DNA of 64,000 bases from Anaerolineales bacterium (GTDB taxonomy: Bacteria; Chloroflexota; Anaerolineae; Anaerolineales; Villigracilaceae), in NCBI GenBank assembly GCA_030583905.1, contig CP129481.1, positions 2,510,136 to 2,574,135 on the forward strand, written 5' to 3'. Positions 25,258 through 34,095 of the stretch are shown piece after piece; within the stretch, counting starts at the first letter, position 1; every line of letters starts with the position of its first letter. The position numbers and the translations under genes were made by a program. Below the pieces are notes generated by a model, which did no database searches, was not told the origin of the DNA, and was given only the letters and a program-made list of their open reading frames with translations.

Positions 25258-28200
25258 ATGCGCAGGCTGATCCCCGATTTTATTATTGAAAAATACAAGT
25301 CGAATGAAATGAGCGGGTCATTTCAAGCCGCCGCGATCTTCGTGGATCTTTCCGGTTTCTCAAGGTTGACCGATACGCTCGCCAGGCACGGTCAGCACGG
25401 CGCGGAGGTGCTGGCAGATTTCATGCGGGTCATCTTCGAACCGCTCGTCAATACCGTGTACGCGTACGGCGGTTTTGTGGTCGGGTATGCCGGGGATGCG
25501 TTCAATGCCGTTTTCCCCGCCGATCAGGTCAAAGATCAGGGAGTGAGGCGCTGTCTTGCGGCATTGGTCGCGATCCAAAAACACATCAGCGAAAATCCGC
25601 AGATCAAGACCGTGTACGGGACCTTCCATCTCTCCGTAAAATCAGGCATGGGATATGGCGAGACGAAATGGCAGATATTCAATTCCAAAGACAACGCACA
25701 TGCCAGTTACTGGTTTCGCGGCGAAAGCCTGAACGGCGCGGTGCTCTCCGAGAAACGCTCGATGCCGGGCGATATCACGCTGGACACCGCATCCTATAAC
25801 ATATTAAGGGATGTGGTGGACATAGAACATGCAGCGGAATGCCACCGCCTCACGAACATCCGCTTTGAGCTGCCTGCGCCCGCTTCGTTCACCCAAACGG
25901 AAGTGGATGAAGCCGTCACGGAAATTTTCTTCCCGCACACTGTCTCGCGCCTGCCAAGCATCGGCGAATTCCGGCAAGTCGTCAATCTCTTCATTGACAT
26001 TCCACTCAATATCACAGATGGCGCGTTGATCAAACCGTTCATGGAAACGGTGTACGCCTTGCAGGAAAAATATGGCGGATTTTTCCTGCGCCCCGACCTC
26101 GGCGATAAAGGGTTCAACCTGCTGCTTTTCTGGGGCGCGCCGGTTGCCAGGGAGCGGGACATCGAATACGCCTTGAATTTCGTGCTGGAACTTTCCAGGC
26201 GCACCCAGATCCCCTTGCGGGCGGGGATCACCTACCGCATTGCATACACGGGTTTCATGGGCGCACCCATGCGCGAGGACTATACCGCGTACGGCTTGGG
26301 CGTGAACCTTGCCGCCCGCCTGATGGAACACGCTTCTCAAGATGAGGTCTGGCTGGATGATGAGATCGCCCGCCGCGCAGCAGAGTTCTTCAATCTCGTT
26401 TCTCTGGGTGAATTTTCTTTCAAGGGCTTTTCTGAACCGCAACACGTTTGGCGGCTGGCAGAGCGAAAACAGATCGAAAAAAAGATCTATCAGGGCAAAC
26501 TGATCGGGCGCGAAAACGAACTTAAAACGCTGGCATCCTTTCTGGAGCCGTTGCGCAAAAGCGGATATGCGGGCGTGATGATCGTGCGCGGTGAAGCAGG
26601 CGTAGGGAAGAGCCGCTTTGTACATGCCTTCCAGCACTCCGATTATTTCGATGATTTTCCCGTCAATTGGGTCGTCTTCCAGACCGAGGAGATGATCCAG
26701 CAGTCCTTCCATCCGTTCAAGGCGTGGCTCAAAAAACGCTTTGGAGTGCTGGATGGTAAACCCGATGATGAAAATTGGAAGACCTTCCAAGACCGTATGG
26801 AGGAACTCGCCCAAGCCACTCCTGACGAACAACTGTCGGCGGAGTTGATGCGCACCGCCTCGGTGCTGGCGGCGCTGGTCAATATCTCTCATCCCGACAC
26901 GCTATACGAGATTCTGGATGCCAAGGGACGCTACGAAAACACCTTCATCGCGTTGAGCGTCCTGTTCCGCGCGGAAAGCCTGCAAAAGCCATTGATCCTT
27001 TTCATGGAGGACATCCACTGGCTGGACGATGATACCAACTCTTTCCTCTCCTATTTCGTACGCACCCTGATCGCCGACGCGGACAGGGAATATCCGATTG
27101 CGATCATTACCACACAGCGCCCTGAAAATGACATCAAAGTCATCGATACTGCGCCCATGCACAGCATCGACCTGGGCAGGCTTGCATCGGACGATCTCGG
27201 CAAGCTCGCGCAGGAGATTCTCGGCGCGCCGATCTCCAACCCGCTCAAGAATATTCTCAGTGAACGCGCCGACGGCAATCCGTTCTTCATCGAGCAGATC
27301 TTGCGTTACCTGATGGAAAGCGGAATGTTGAAGACCGACAAACGCGGTCATTACACTACGGATAAAGCCGCATCCAGCTCCCTGCCTGTGGATGTGCGCG
27401 CCGTGATGATCGCCCGTCTCGACCGGCTCTCGCAGCAGGTACGCGAAACCGTCCAAACCGCTTCGGCGCTGGGGCGCGAATTTGAAGTGGACGTGCTCGC
27501 CGCCATGCTCCACCGTCCCGCCGAACTGCCCGAACATGTCGGGCAGGCACAGCGCGCGAACATCTGGACGCCGCTCAGCGAGATCGAATACATCTTCCGC
27601 CATGCGCTCCTGCGTGACGCCGCCTACTCCATGCAATTGGTCTCCCGCCAGCGCGACCTCCATCAACTGGCGGTTTCCGCCCTCGAGGAAGTCTATCAGG
27701 ATGACCTTGAGCCGCACTACGGGGAACTGGCGTTCCACGCCGGAAAAGCAGAACTGCGGGACAAAGCGCTTCGTTACCTGACTTTGGCTGGGGACCTGTC
27801 CATGAGCACGTATCTCAACCGACAGGCGTCCGACTACTTCACCCGCGCCCTGGCATTCGTCCCAGCCGATGACCTGCTCACGCAATTCGAACTGCTCATC
27901 AAACGCGCCGAATGCTCCCACAATCGCGGCGATACCGCTTCACAGGTGGATGATCTCGCCCGGCTGGAATCGCTCGCCCGGGACCTTGCTGACGATGGTC
28001 TGCTGGCGCGCGTCCTCACCAGGCAGGCATATCGTTCTTCGATGACGGGGGATTATCAAAACGCCGTGAAATATGCCTTTCAGGCACAGGAACTGGCAAA
28101 GGCGGCGGGCGACCATGCAACCCTGCTTTCCCTGCAGATCGTCCTGCCGGATGCGCTCACCCACACCGGCAAATTGACCGAAGCAAAACGGTATGCCGAG

Positions 28201-29166
28201 GATGGACTGAAGTACGCCCGTAAAGTGAACGATCCGCACAGTGAAGCCTACGCCCTCACCGCCTTGGGCTTGGTCACTTTGGAGTTGGAGGGTCCAACCG
28301 CCGCGCGCCGGCATCAAGAGAGTGCGCTTGCGCTCGCGCAACAGGTCAGGGACAGCAATCTGGAAGCGAAGGTTCTAAACAACCTTGCCATCTCTGTCGG
28401 TGTTTCGCAGGGAGATTATCACGCCGCGCGCGAGTATTTCCAGTTATCGTTGGCGATCTTTAATGAACACGGCAACCAGCGCGGCAAGGGGCTGATCCTT
28501 GCCAATTTGGGCTGGCTTTCAGGGCTTCTGGGGGATTATCTCTCGGCAATGACCTATTACGAGCAGGCGTTGAAGATCGCGCGTGAACTGGGTCAGCGGC
28601 TGGAGGAGATGTACACCTACGTCAACTTGAGCACGGCGGCGTACGGGCAAGGCAGCGCAGCAGAGGCGCTCAAATGGGCGGAAAAGGCGCGGGAACTGGC
28701 AGTCGCTGCCAATGACCGCATTGCGGAGGGCTGGGCTTGCTTCAACACAGGCTACGCCCGCCTGCTGGCGCGTCAATACGACCTTGCGGCGGAATCTTTC
28801 CTGAAAAGCATTGAGATCCGGACGGAAATGAACGCCGCCATGCTGCTCGTCGAATCACGTGCCGGGTTGTGTGAAGCATATCTGGGATTGGATGACCAGG
28901 CTGCGGCGGGGAGAGAAGCGGAGCACGTCTTCCTGCAAATGGGAACAGACCCATCCTTTGAGGGCGCGGAGGAGCCGCTGCGGATCTACCTTTCCCTGCT
29001 GACGTTCCTCGAGAAAACAAAAGACCCGCGCGCCACAGTTGTTTTGCAAAATGCAATGGAACTGATGAACGGGCAGGTCTCGAAACTGCGCTCGGACGAT
29101 GCGCGGCGGATGTTCGTGGAGGATGTCCCCTGGCGGCGCGCGCTGCATGCAAGAGCGGCGGTGTAG
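25258..29166 (+). CDS. Cyclase-homology/AAA ATPase/TPR signalling protein
   Basis: A 1302-residue cytosolic signal protein. Residues 1-190 form a first class III cyclase-like domain (FVDLSGFSRLTDTL, YAGDAFNAVFP: both metal-binding Asp are present). Residues 230-390 form a second one (TAYGLGVNLAARLMEHA keeps the Asn-x3-Arg pair, but the metal Asp positions are changed). From about 415 to 760 there is an AAA/STAND-type ATPase: Walker A GEAGVGKSRFVH, Walker B LILFMEDIHWLDDD. The rest is a run of TPR-like helical repeats. The two cyclase halves could complement each other in one site, or be regulatory only. Targets are unknown. The ATG at 25258 has AGAGAGG upstream. It is a single-gene unit. Confidence 0.88.
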   Translation: MRRLIPDFIIEKYKSNEMSGSFQAAAIFVDLSGFSRLTDTLARHGQHGAEVLADFMRVIFEPLVNTVYAYGGFVVGYAGDAFNAVFPADQVKDQGVRRCLAALVAIQKHISENPQIKTVYGTFHLSVKSGMGYGETKWQIFNSKDNAHASYWFRGESLNGAVLSEKRSMPGDITLDTASYNILRDVVDIEHAAECHRLTNIRFELPAPASFTQTEVDEAVTEIFFPHTVSRLPSIGEFRQVVNLFIDIPLNITDGALIKPFMETVYALQEKYGGFFLRPDLGDKGFNLLLFWGAPVARERDIEYALNFVLELSRRTQIPLRAGITYRIAYTGFMGAPMREDYTAYGLGVNLAARLMEHASQDEVWLDDEIARRAAEFFNLVSLGEFSFKGFSEPQHVWRLAERKQIEKKIYQGKLIGRENELKTLASFLEPLRKSGYAGVMIVRGEAGVGKSRFVHAFQHSDYFDDFPVNWVVFQTEEMIQQSFHPFKAWLKKRFGVLDGKPDDENWKTFQDRMEELAQATPDEQLSAELMRTASVLAALVNISHPDTLYEILDAKGRYENTFIALSVLFRAESLQKPLILFMEDIHWLDDDTNSFLSYFVRTLIADADREYPIAIITTQRPENDIKVIDTAPMHSIDLGRLASDDLGKLAQEILGAPISNPLKNILSERADGNPFFIEQILRYLMESGMLKTDKRGHYTTDKAASSSLPVDVRAVMIARLDRLSQQVRETVQTASALGREFEVDVLAAMLHRPAELPEHVGQAQRANIWTPLSEIEYIFRHALLRDAAYSMQLVSRQRDLHQLAVSALEEVYQDDLEPHYGELAFHAGKAELRDKALRYLTLAGDLSMSTYLNRQASDYFTRALAFVPADDLLTQFELLIKRAECSHNRGDTASQVDDLARLESLARDLADDGLLARVLTRQAYRSSMTGDYQNAVKYAFQAQELAKAAGDHATLLSLQIVLPDALTHTGKLTEAKRYAEDGLKYARKVNDPHSEAYALTALGLVTLELEGPTAARRHQESALALAQQVRDSNLEAKVLNNLAISVGVSQGDYHAAREYFQLSLAIFNEHGNQRGKGLILANLGWLSGLLGDYLSAMTYYEQALKIARELGQRLEEMYTYVNLSTAAYGQGSAAEALKWAEKARELAVAANDRIAEGWACFNTGYARLLARQYDLAAESFLKSIEIRTEMNAAMLLVESRAGLCEAYLGLDDQAAAGREAEHVFLQMGTDPSFEGAEEPLRIYLSLLTFLEKTKDPRATVVLQNAMELMNGQVSKLRSDDARRMFVEDVPWRRALHARAAV

Positions 29167-29180
29167 CTCAATTCAAGCTA

Positions 29181-29555
29181 TCAGGTCGTTTTTCCGATGC
29201 CGGGATCGCCGTCTGTTAACCGGATCACGCCATTGACAGCATCGATTTCAGTCGGTATCCCGTTGCTGCCGCAAACCACCACTTTTGTTTTTCCGGCAAG
29301 TCCGGGGATGGTGACCGAATAATTGATGGATTTTCCGTTCGTTTTTATTTCAAAATTGTTGAACCACTGGATTTTTCTGCCATCCGGCATGTTTTTGGGC
29401 AGATCGTCGACATCGAGTTTTTCAACGGTGTAATCGCCGTCCTCCGACAACTCGATCGTCAGGTTGGTCTCTCCCGGCAATTTTCCCTTTTCGATCTCAA
29501 ATTTCCTTGCGTTTAACTTTTTTACCTTGCCTCTGACCGGCATTTTCCTTTGCAT
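29181..29555 (-). CDS. Hypothetical protein, 124 residues
   Basis: I do not recognise this protein. It begins MQRKMPVRGKVKKLNARKFEIEKGKLPG in sense and is soluble, rich in Lys and Asp, with alternating hydrophobic residues that suggest beta strands (NLTIELSEDGDYTVEKL, SINYSVTIPGLAGKTKVVVCG). The C-terminal GDPGIGKTT resembles a P-loop by chance only: it is at the very end with no fold around it. AGGAG lies eight nt before the ATG at 29555. It follows the DUF58 operon on the same strand after a 72-nt gap. Confidence 0.55.
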   Translation of the reverse strand: MQRKMPVRGKVKKLNARKFEIEKGKLPGETNLTIELSEDGDYTVEKLDVDDLPKNMPDGRKIQWFNNFEIKTNGKSINYSVTIPGLAGKTKVVVCGSNGIPTEIDAVNGVIRLTDGDPGIGKTT

Positions 29556-29627
29556 GGTATCTTCTCCTGTTTTCACTGACGACGATTGGATTATATCTTG
29601 ATTTCATGGGGACGGCGCGTAAGGCAG

Positions 29628-30122
29628 TTAAATCAGGCGCAACCGCCAGGTTAATCGCGCAAGTCCAAATACGAATACGAGAACCAATAGGTTCACTCCA
29701 CACACGTTGATTCTCAATTGGTCGAGAACGATCGTCATCAGAAAAACGAGCAGGGCGCCCGCTGCCAGTATTCCCAAACGCGACAGGTGCCTTGCTTCAA
29801 GCGCCGGGACGTCGTTTGTTACGAACACAAGCTTTAATCGCTCCTGAAACTCGATCAAGTCCCAGGCAAAAAGGGAGAACAGTACGCCCGCGAACATCCA
29901 ACCGGTGTTTACTCCAAACCAAACGCCGCTCGCGCCAATGATCACCGCAAGGATCAATCCCGCCATGGAAAACCAGTCCAAACTTCGCCATTGAGCGTAG
30001 AACCAGATCGCTCCAAAAATCAGGGACACTACACAAAGGAACCAAAGTCCCGAATTGGCAAAACCGAGCGCGAACGACCCCACGCCCAGCCCAATGCTGG
30101 CGAACAATGCACGTCGTGTCAT
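29628..30122 (-). CDS. Hypothetical membrane protein at the end of the MoxR/DUF58 operon
   Basis: Integral membrane protein of 164 residues with about six helices, starting MTRRALFASIGLGVGSFALG. No family recognised. The ATG at 30122 overlaps the DUF58 stop by four bases (ATGA), so it is translated with that gene. It may be a membrane part of the same system. Its only longer soluble segment, EFQERLKLVFVTNDVPALEARHL in sense, lies between helices four and five. Confidence 0.75.
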   Translation of the reverse strand: MTRRALFASIGLGVGSFALGFANSGLWFLCVVSLIFGAIWFYAQWRSLDWFSMAGLILAVIIGASGVWFGVNTGWMFAGVLFSLFAWDLIEFQERLKLVFVTNDVPALEARHLSRLGILAAGALLVFLMTIVLDQLRINVCGVNLLVLVFVFGLARLTWRLRLI

Positions 30123-31414
30123 GGCGTCCTCTCGATCATTCCTCCCAGGGGTATGCGGCTCAAATAGGGTGTGACCGCACGATCGAAAGGTTTCGCCACA
30201 TCCCACTCCACGACCTGAATGCCGGCATGCAACAGACGGCGCAGTGCTGCACGGCGCTCAAGGGAGACGATCCGCCCAGCCAGGCGTGTTTCATCCGTGG
30301 GAGGCAGTCCCGCCAGTTCAAAAGTTGCCGAATCGGGAATGATCGCCATCACCTGATAACCGCGTGCGCGCCATTGGATCAAAACATCCAGATCGTCGGC
30401 GGTCAATGGGTCTGTGATCAACGGGCTGACCAGAACGATCTGGGATCTCGGCGGAAACAGGCTGAAAGATAAACGGGGCAATCCTGAAAAGGTCTGAGCC
30501 TCTTCAAGATGTACATGGGTAAGCTCCTGCATGATCCGTTCCCGTTGAACTTTGCCATAAGCGGGAAATGTCCAGCGCAGCATGGATCCTTGGACCGCCA
30601 TCCCGACCCGGTTCCCCTGCATCAAGAAAGCATCCGCCAGTGCCGCCACGGCAATGATGGAATGATCGAGCATGGAGCGTTTGCCCGCAAATACATTCGA
30701 TTGCAGGCGGGCGTCCAAAATAATGCCCACGTCCGCTGCGCGTTCCTGCTGGAATTCATTCGAATAGAAATCCCCATGGCGGGCGCTGGCGCGCCAATTG
30801 ACCGAACGCGGCGGGTCGCCGGGCTGGTAGTTGCGCACGCCGAAAAATTCGGTGCCTGATCCGCCGGCGCGTGCCGGGATATTCCCCGTATAAACGCGGG
30901 TCCGGCGCGGTCGAATGGCGATATGTTTCAGGCGGGGAATATTGGGGACGATGAACAACTGCCCCTGCACGGGCAGTTGTTTGACACGATGCGTCAACCC
31001 CAATGCATCGCCAAGTTCAACCCGCGTTTCCTTGAAATGATATGTTCCGCGCAGGGCGGAAAGGACATACTCAAAGCCCACAGTGCCCCCTTTGGGCAGG
31101 TTGAAAAGATGGCGGGAAGAACCGGAATGCATCGTCACTCCGTCCGGTAGTACATCATCGATCACCGCCTCGGTCAGGGATCTGCCATGATTCTGCACGG
31201 CAACCTTCACGGTCACAAGGTCGCCCGGATTCGCTCTTTCAGGATGGATCGAGCGGCTGATCTCCAAATGGCTTTCCTCCGGAAAGCTCAACATGCCCCA
31301 GCTCAGGTAAAGGATCAGCGGAATGGCAAGGATGAGCAGTCCGCCCTGCATAGTCAAAAGGGCGGCGATCAACAGCAGAAATACAAATGCGGAGATGAGA
31401 TCCGAACGGCTCAT
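30119..31414 (-). CDS. DUF58 protein (MoxR-associated, VWA-like)
   Basis: A 431-residue protein with two N-terminal membrane helices (ISAFVFLLLIAALLTMQGG, LILAIPLILYLSWG), then an Ig-like segment (GDLVTVKVAVQNHGRSLTE), then the DUF58 core: FFGVRNYQPGDPPRSVNWRA, a signature of the family, and ADVGIILDA, which has the MIDAS-like Asp of von Willebrand A folds. DUF58 proteins are encoded with MoxR ATPases and probably act in assembly or metal loading of a membrane or secreted complex. The start overlaps the MoxR gene end by four bases. Confidence 0.9.
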   Translation of the reverse strand: MSRSDLISAFVFLLLIAALLTMQGGLLILAIPLILYLSWGMLSFPEESHLEISRSIHPERANPGDLVTVKVAVQNHGRSLTEAVIDDVLPDGVTMHSGSSRHLFNLPKGGTVGFEYVLSALRGTYHFKETRVELGDALGLTHRVKQLPVQGQLFIVPNIPRLKHIAIRPRRTRVYTGNIPARAGGSGTEFFGVRNYQPGDPPRSVNWRASARHGDFYSNEFQQERAADVGIILDARLQSNVFAGKRSMLDHSIIAVAALADAFLMQGNRVGMAVQGSMLRWTFPAYGKVQRERIMQELTHVHLEEAQTFSGLPRLSFSLFPPRSQIVLVSPLITDPLTADDLDVLIQWRARGYQVMAIIPDSATFELAGLPPTDETRLAGRIVSLERRAALRRLLHAGIQVVEWDVAKPFDRAVTPYLSRIPLGGMIERTP

Positions 31415-32361
31415 TGAAGTACCGGCACCGCCACCTTGCTCAACACATCATTGACCACATCATCCCGCACGCGCTGCGACATCCAATATTCGGGCTGCAG
31501 TACAAGCCGGTGACCCAATACAGCCGTTGCAAATCGTTTAATGTCGTCAGGGATGATATATTCGCGGCTGTCCAGTGCCGCATACGCACGCGACAATTTC
31601 AAGAAGGCGAGCGAAGCGCGCGGGCTGGCGCCGACCACCACCCGGCGGTCGACGCGGGTGGCATGGACCAATTCGGAGATATAGTTCTCAAGGTCGGGGT
31701 GAACATAGACGGTCTCGACCGCCGCGCGCATCTCCATGAGCTGCCCGGGCTCGGCGACACGCAGCAACTGCACATCATCCTGCCTGCGCTCGCGTCTTCG
31801 ACGCAGGATCTCCCGCTCCTCCGTCACGCTGGGATGCCCCACCGCAAGTTTGACCATGAAGCGGTCCAACTGGGCTTCAGGCAGGGGAAATGTGCCTTCG
31901 TATTCAATGGGGTTCTGGGTCGCAAGGACGATGAACGGATCAGCCAATGGCAGGGTCTCGCCCTCGAGGGACACCTGCCCCTCCTGCATTGCCTCCAGCA
32001 GGGCAGATTGGGTCTTTGGCGAAGCGCGGTTGATCTCATCCGCGAGCAGGATCTGCGTGAACACCGGACCTTTTCTCAATTCGAATTCATTTTTATTCCG
32101 GTTGAAGATATAGCCCCCGGTAATGTCGCCCGGCAGCAGGTCGGGGGTGAATTGGATCCGCTTAAATTCCAAACCCAGCACAGCCGCAAAACTGCGCGCG
32201 ATCAAGGTCTTGCCCAGCCCCGGGTAATCCTCCAACAGAACATGTCCGCCCGCCAAAGCGGACGACAACACCATGACCAGCAGGTCATGTTTGCCCACGA
32301 TGGCGCGCTCGACCTCGCCGATCACCTGCCTGCCCAAAAGAGAGACTTCTTTAATTTGCAT
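31411..32361 (-). CDS. MoxR-family AAA+ ATPase
   Basis: AAA+ chaperone-like ATPase of 316 residues. Walker A is in LLEDYPGLGKTLIARSFA (about residue 45), Walker B in ILLADEINRASPKTQSALLEAM, sensor 1 in VLATQNPIEYEGTFPLPEAQLDRF; these are MoxR hallmarks. It most likely acts on the DUF58 protein encoded next, in an ATP-driven maturation step. The ATG at 32361 has GGAG nine nt upstream; it overlaps the preceding small gene by eleven bases. Confidence 0.93.
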   Translation of the reverse strand: MQIKEVSLLGRQVIGEVERAIVGKHDLLVMVLSSALAGGHVLLEDYPGLGKTLIARSFAAVLGLEFKRIQFTPDLLPGDITGGYIFNRNKNEFELRKGPVFTQILLADEINRASPKTQSALLEAMQEGQVSLEGETLPLADPFIVLATQNPIEYEGTFPLPEAQLDRFMVKLAVGHPSVTEEREILRRRRERRQDDVQLLRVAEPGQLMEMRAAVETVYVHPDLENYISELVHATRVDRRVVVGASPRASLAFLKLSRAYAALDSREYIIPDDIKRFATAVLGHRLVLQPEYWMSQRVRDDVVNDVLSKVAVPVLQ

Positions 32362-32914
32362 CGTCACGATCTCCGATTTCCTTTTCAAGATATTCAACCG
32401 CACTCAGAAGCTTCGCCTCATGCGCCGTATATCCTCCCGGACCCAATGAGCCCTTCAAGCCATACCGAAAATAGGATTCCACAGCAGTGGACGGGTCCCA
32501 GTCCAAACGTTTCAAGACGCCCCCCTCTTTTTTATCACGCTGTAAAAAAAACGCCTGTGCCAGCCTCGCCAATTTACGAGCGACCAGCCGCCGGTAATAG
32601 GAACGATGCCGGGATTGGCGCAGCCAAACATTCAGCTCTTCCACAGGACCCGGCAGCAACTGGACATCCCGGCGGGCATCATCGCTCGAAGGTTGATTCC
32701 CGCCGAACAGGGTGGCATAGGCGATCAAGGATACGATCACAGCCGCCAGCCTGAACCAGATGTCCTCCGGGAATGTCTTGAAATAAATTTCGATCCTCCA
32801 CCACAGATAAGCGGCGGGGACGATAACGTTATCGTTGATCGCATCGCGCAGAAAGTATGCCAGCACAGTCGCAAATATCCCCACACCGACGACCAAAAGC
32901 CGCCTCAATCTCAT
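32351..32914 (-). CDS. Small membrane protein of the MoxR/DUF4129 operon
   Basis: Protein of 187 residues with an N-terminal helix (LLVVGVGIFATVLAYFL) and a second at about residue 60 (LAAVIVSLIAYATLFGG), then a soluble helical, Arg-rich half (RQSRHRSYYRRLVARKLARL). No family can be named. The ATG at 32914 overlaps the DUF4129 stop (ATGA). In related operons this position often holds a second, short subunit that anchors the complex (inference). Confidence 0.75.
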   Translation of the reverse strand: MRLRRLLVVGVGIFATVLAYFLRDAINDNVIVPAAYLWWRIEIYFKTFPEDIWFRLAAVIVSLIAYATLFGGNQPSSDDARRDVQLLPGPVEELNVWLRQSRHRSYYRRLVARKLARLAQAFFLQRDKKEGGVLKRLDWDPSTAVESYFRYGLKGSLGPGGYTAHEAKLLSAVEYLEKEIGDRDDAN

Positions 32915-33822
32915 AACGCCTCCCCGCAATACTGCGCGATCTCGGAAAGACATTCCTTCGCCTCTTCGACCTCGACGGCTCGCGACTCGCGCGCGCCGTA
33001 TCGCACCGCCTCGAAAAGGCTGGTCAACCGGCGCACCGAACTGCCCGGCAGCCCCAGTTCTTCAAGGCGGATCGCAAACTCTGTCGCGGTCCGCGAAGTA
33101 TCCCGTTCGATCTTTTGACTGCGCATCACGACCTCGTTCATTCTGGCATAGCAAGCAACGACAGCATCCCGTTCATCCAATCCCGCCTCCAAATCGTCGA
33201 GCGCAAGGCGCGCAGCCTCGCCGATCTCCGCCAACGGTGTCACGCGTGAGGCAAGCGGGCGGGATCGCCGCCAGTAGTACGCCATCCAGACGGCGAAAAT
33301 CAGCGACAAAATGGTCAACAGGCTGACCAGATATAGAAGCCAATTTGAGATCTCGGGCGGCGTGAATTCCTGCGGCGCGGCAGCGGGAGGGAGAGGCGTC
33401 GGAACGATCACATCCGCAGGGACCGCAGTGGATGCGGCATTTTGTATCGGACTTTGTTCTTTCGTCAAGGAGGATGGCGGCAGGGTGGAAACTATGACCA
33501 CCAGCAGCATGGACAACAACAGGATTCCGATCTCCCGCTTGCGCCGTTTAAACAAAAAGAACAACAGCAGTACGACAAAAAGTAATGCGTACGCCACGAT
33601 GATGAATAACTGGCTTGGCGGAAAAAACGCCAGATCCAAAACGGATTCGTCATCCTGCCGCGCCAAAGGGACTCCCCCTCCGATCTCCAGGTTTTGAAAG
33701 CCTGCAACCAACAGGACCAACGTCCCCAATAGTACGCAAACCCATAAGAAGTCCCGAAATTTGCCATCTTGGAAGTATCGGGGTTTCCGCTGGAAGGGTT
33801 TGAAGATCAGATTGGAGGACAT
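32911..33822 (-). CDS. DUF4129-type membrane protein
   Basis: First gene of the operon, 303 residues. Four membrane helices are visible: FLWVCVLLGTLVLLVAG, LFIIVAYALLFVVLLLFFLF, IGILLLSMLLVVIVSTL and LLYLVSLLTILSLIFAVWMAYYW. A Pro-rich loop lies between helices three and four. The C-terminal 110 residues form a soluble helical domain like DUF4129 (ACYARMNEVVMRS, TEFAIRLEELGLP), a family found beside MoxR/DUF58 and transglutaminase genes. A minus-strand TATAAT at 33869-33864 lies about 41 nt before the ATG. Confidence 0.8.
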   Translation of the reverse strand: MSSNLIFKPFQRKPRYFQDGKFRDFLWVCVLLGTLVLLVAGFQNLEIGGGVPLARQDDESVLDLAFFPPSQLFIIVAYALLFVVLLLFFLFKRRKREIGILLLSMLLVVIVSTLPPSSLTKEQSPIQNAASTAVPADVIVPTPLPPAAAPQEFTPPEISNWLLYLVSLLTILSLIFAVWMAYYWRRSRPLASRVTPLAEIGEAARLALDDLEAGLDERDAVVACYARMNEVVMRSQKIERDTSRTATEFAIRLEELGLPGSSVRRLTSLFEAVRYGARESRAVEVEEAKECLSEIAQYCGEAL

Positions 33823-33863
33823 TGTTGAAAGACCGAACCGGCTCGCGCACGGTATCTGGAAGA

Positions 33864-33869
33864 ATTATA
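33864..33869 (-). promoter_or_regulatory. -10 box of the DUF4129-MoxR-DUF58 operon
   Basis: TATAAT on the minus strand 41 nt before the first gene of the operon; the leader would be about 35 nt. Confidence 0.5.
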
Positions 33870-33930
33870 CCAACGAGCGCCTGCGTGCCGGTAATGGACT
33901 GGCGATGCCTTTGGTATTTTAGGTTTAAAC

Positions 33931-33957
33931 AAAAAGACTCCCTCGGGTTGGGAGTCT
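33931..33957 (-). terminator. Terminator of the tRNA gene
   Basis: On the minus strand AGACTCCC / GGGAGTCT with a 7-nt loop is followed by TTTTTG, 14 nt after the tRNA end. Confidence 0.85.
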
Positions 33958-33970
33958 TCTCTTTCGCTTG

Positions 33971-34044
33971 TCGGGGTGCGCGGATTTGAACCGCGGACCT
34001 CACGGACCCGAACCGTGCGCTCTACCGGTCTGAGCCACACCCCG
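33971..34044 (-). tRNA. tRNA-Pro (anticodon CGG)
   Basis: The acceptor CGGGGTG pairs with CACCCCG and leaves discriminator A. The D arm is GCTC ... GAGC, the anticodon stem CACGG/CCGTG encloses TTCGGGT (anticodon CGG, reads CCG), and the T arm is CGCGG TTCAAAT CCGCG. The 74 nt lack an encoded CCA end. Confidence 0.95.
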
Positions 34045-34060
34045 AACGTTAAGCGTGCGA

Positions 34061-34066
34061 ATTATA
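34061..34066 (-). promoter_or_regulatory. -10 box of tRNA-Pro
   Basis: TATAAT on the minus strand lies 16 nt before the mature 5' end of the tRNA. Confidence 0.55.
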
Positions 34067-34095
34067 CCATTCTGATTTGTTTTGGCAAGGCGGAT

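Noticed and set aside
29181..29210. P-loop ATPase motif (GDPGIGKTT) in the 124-residue protein
   Set aside because: The motif sits at the last residues with no following helix or Walker B, so it cannot form a nucleotide site.
31414..32754. 446-residue rightward frame opposite the MoxR gene
   Set aside because: The MoxR ATPase motifs are complete on the minus strand and the operon context fits; no motif was seen in the opposite frame.
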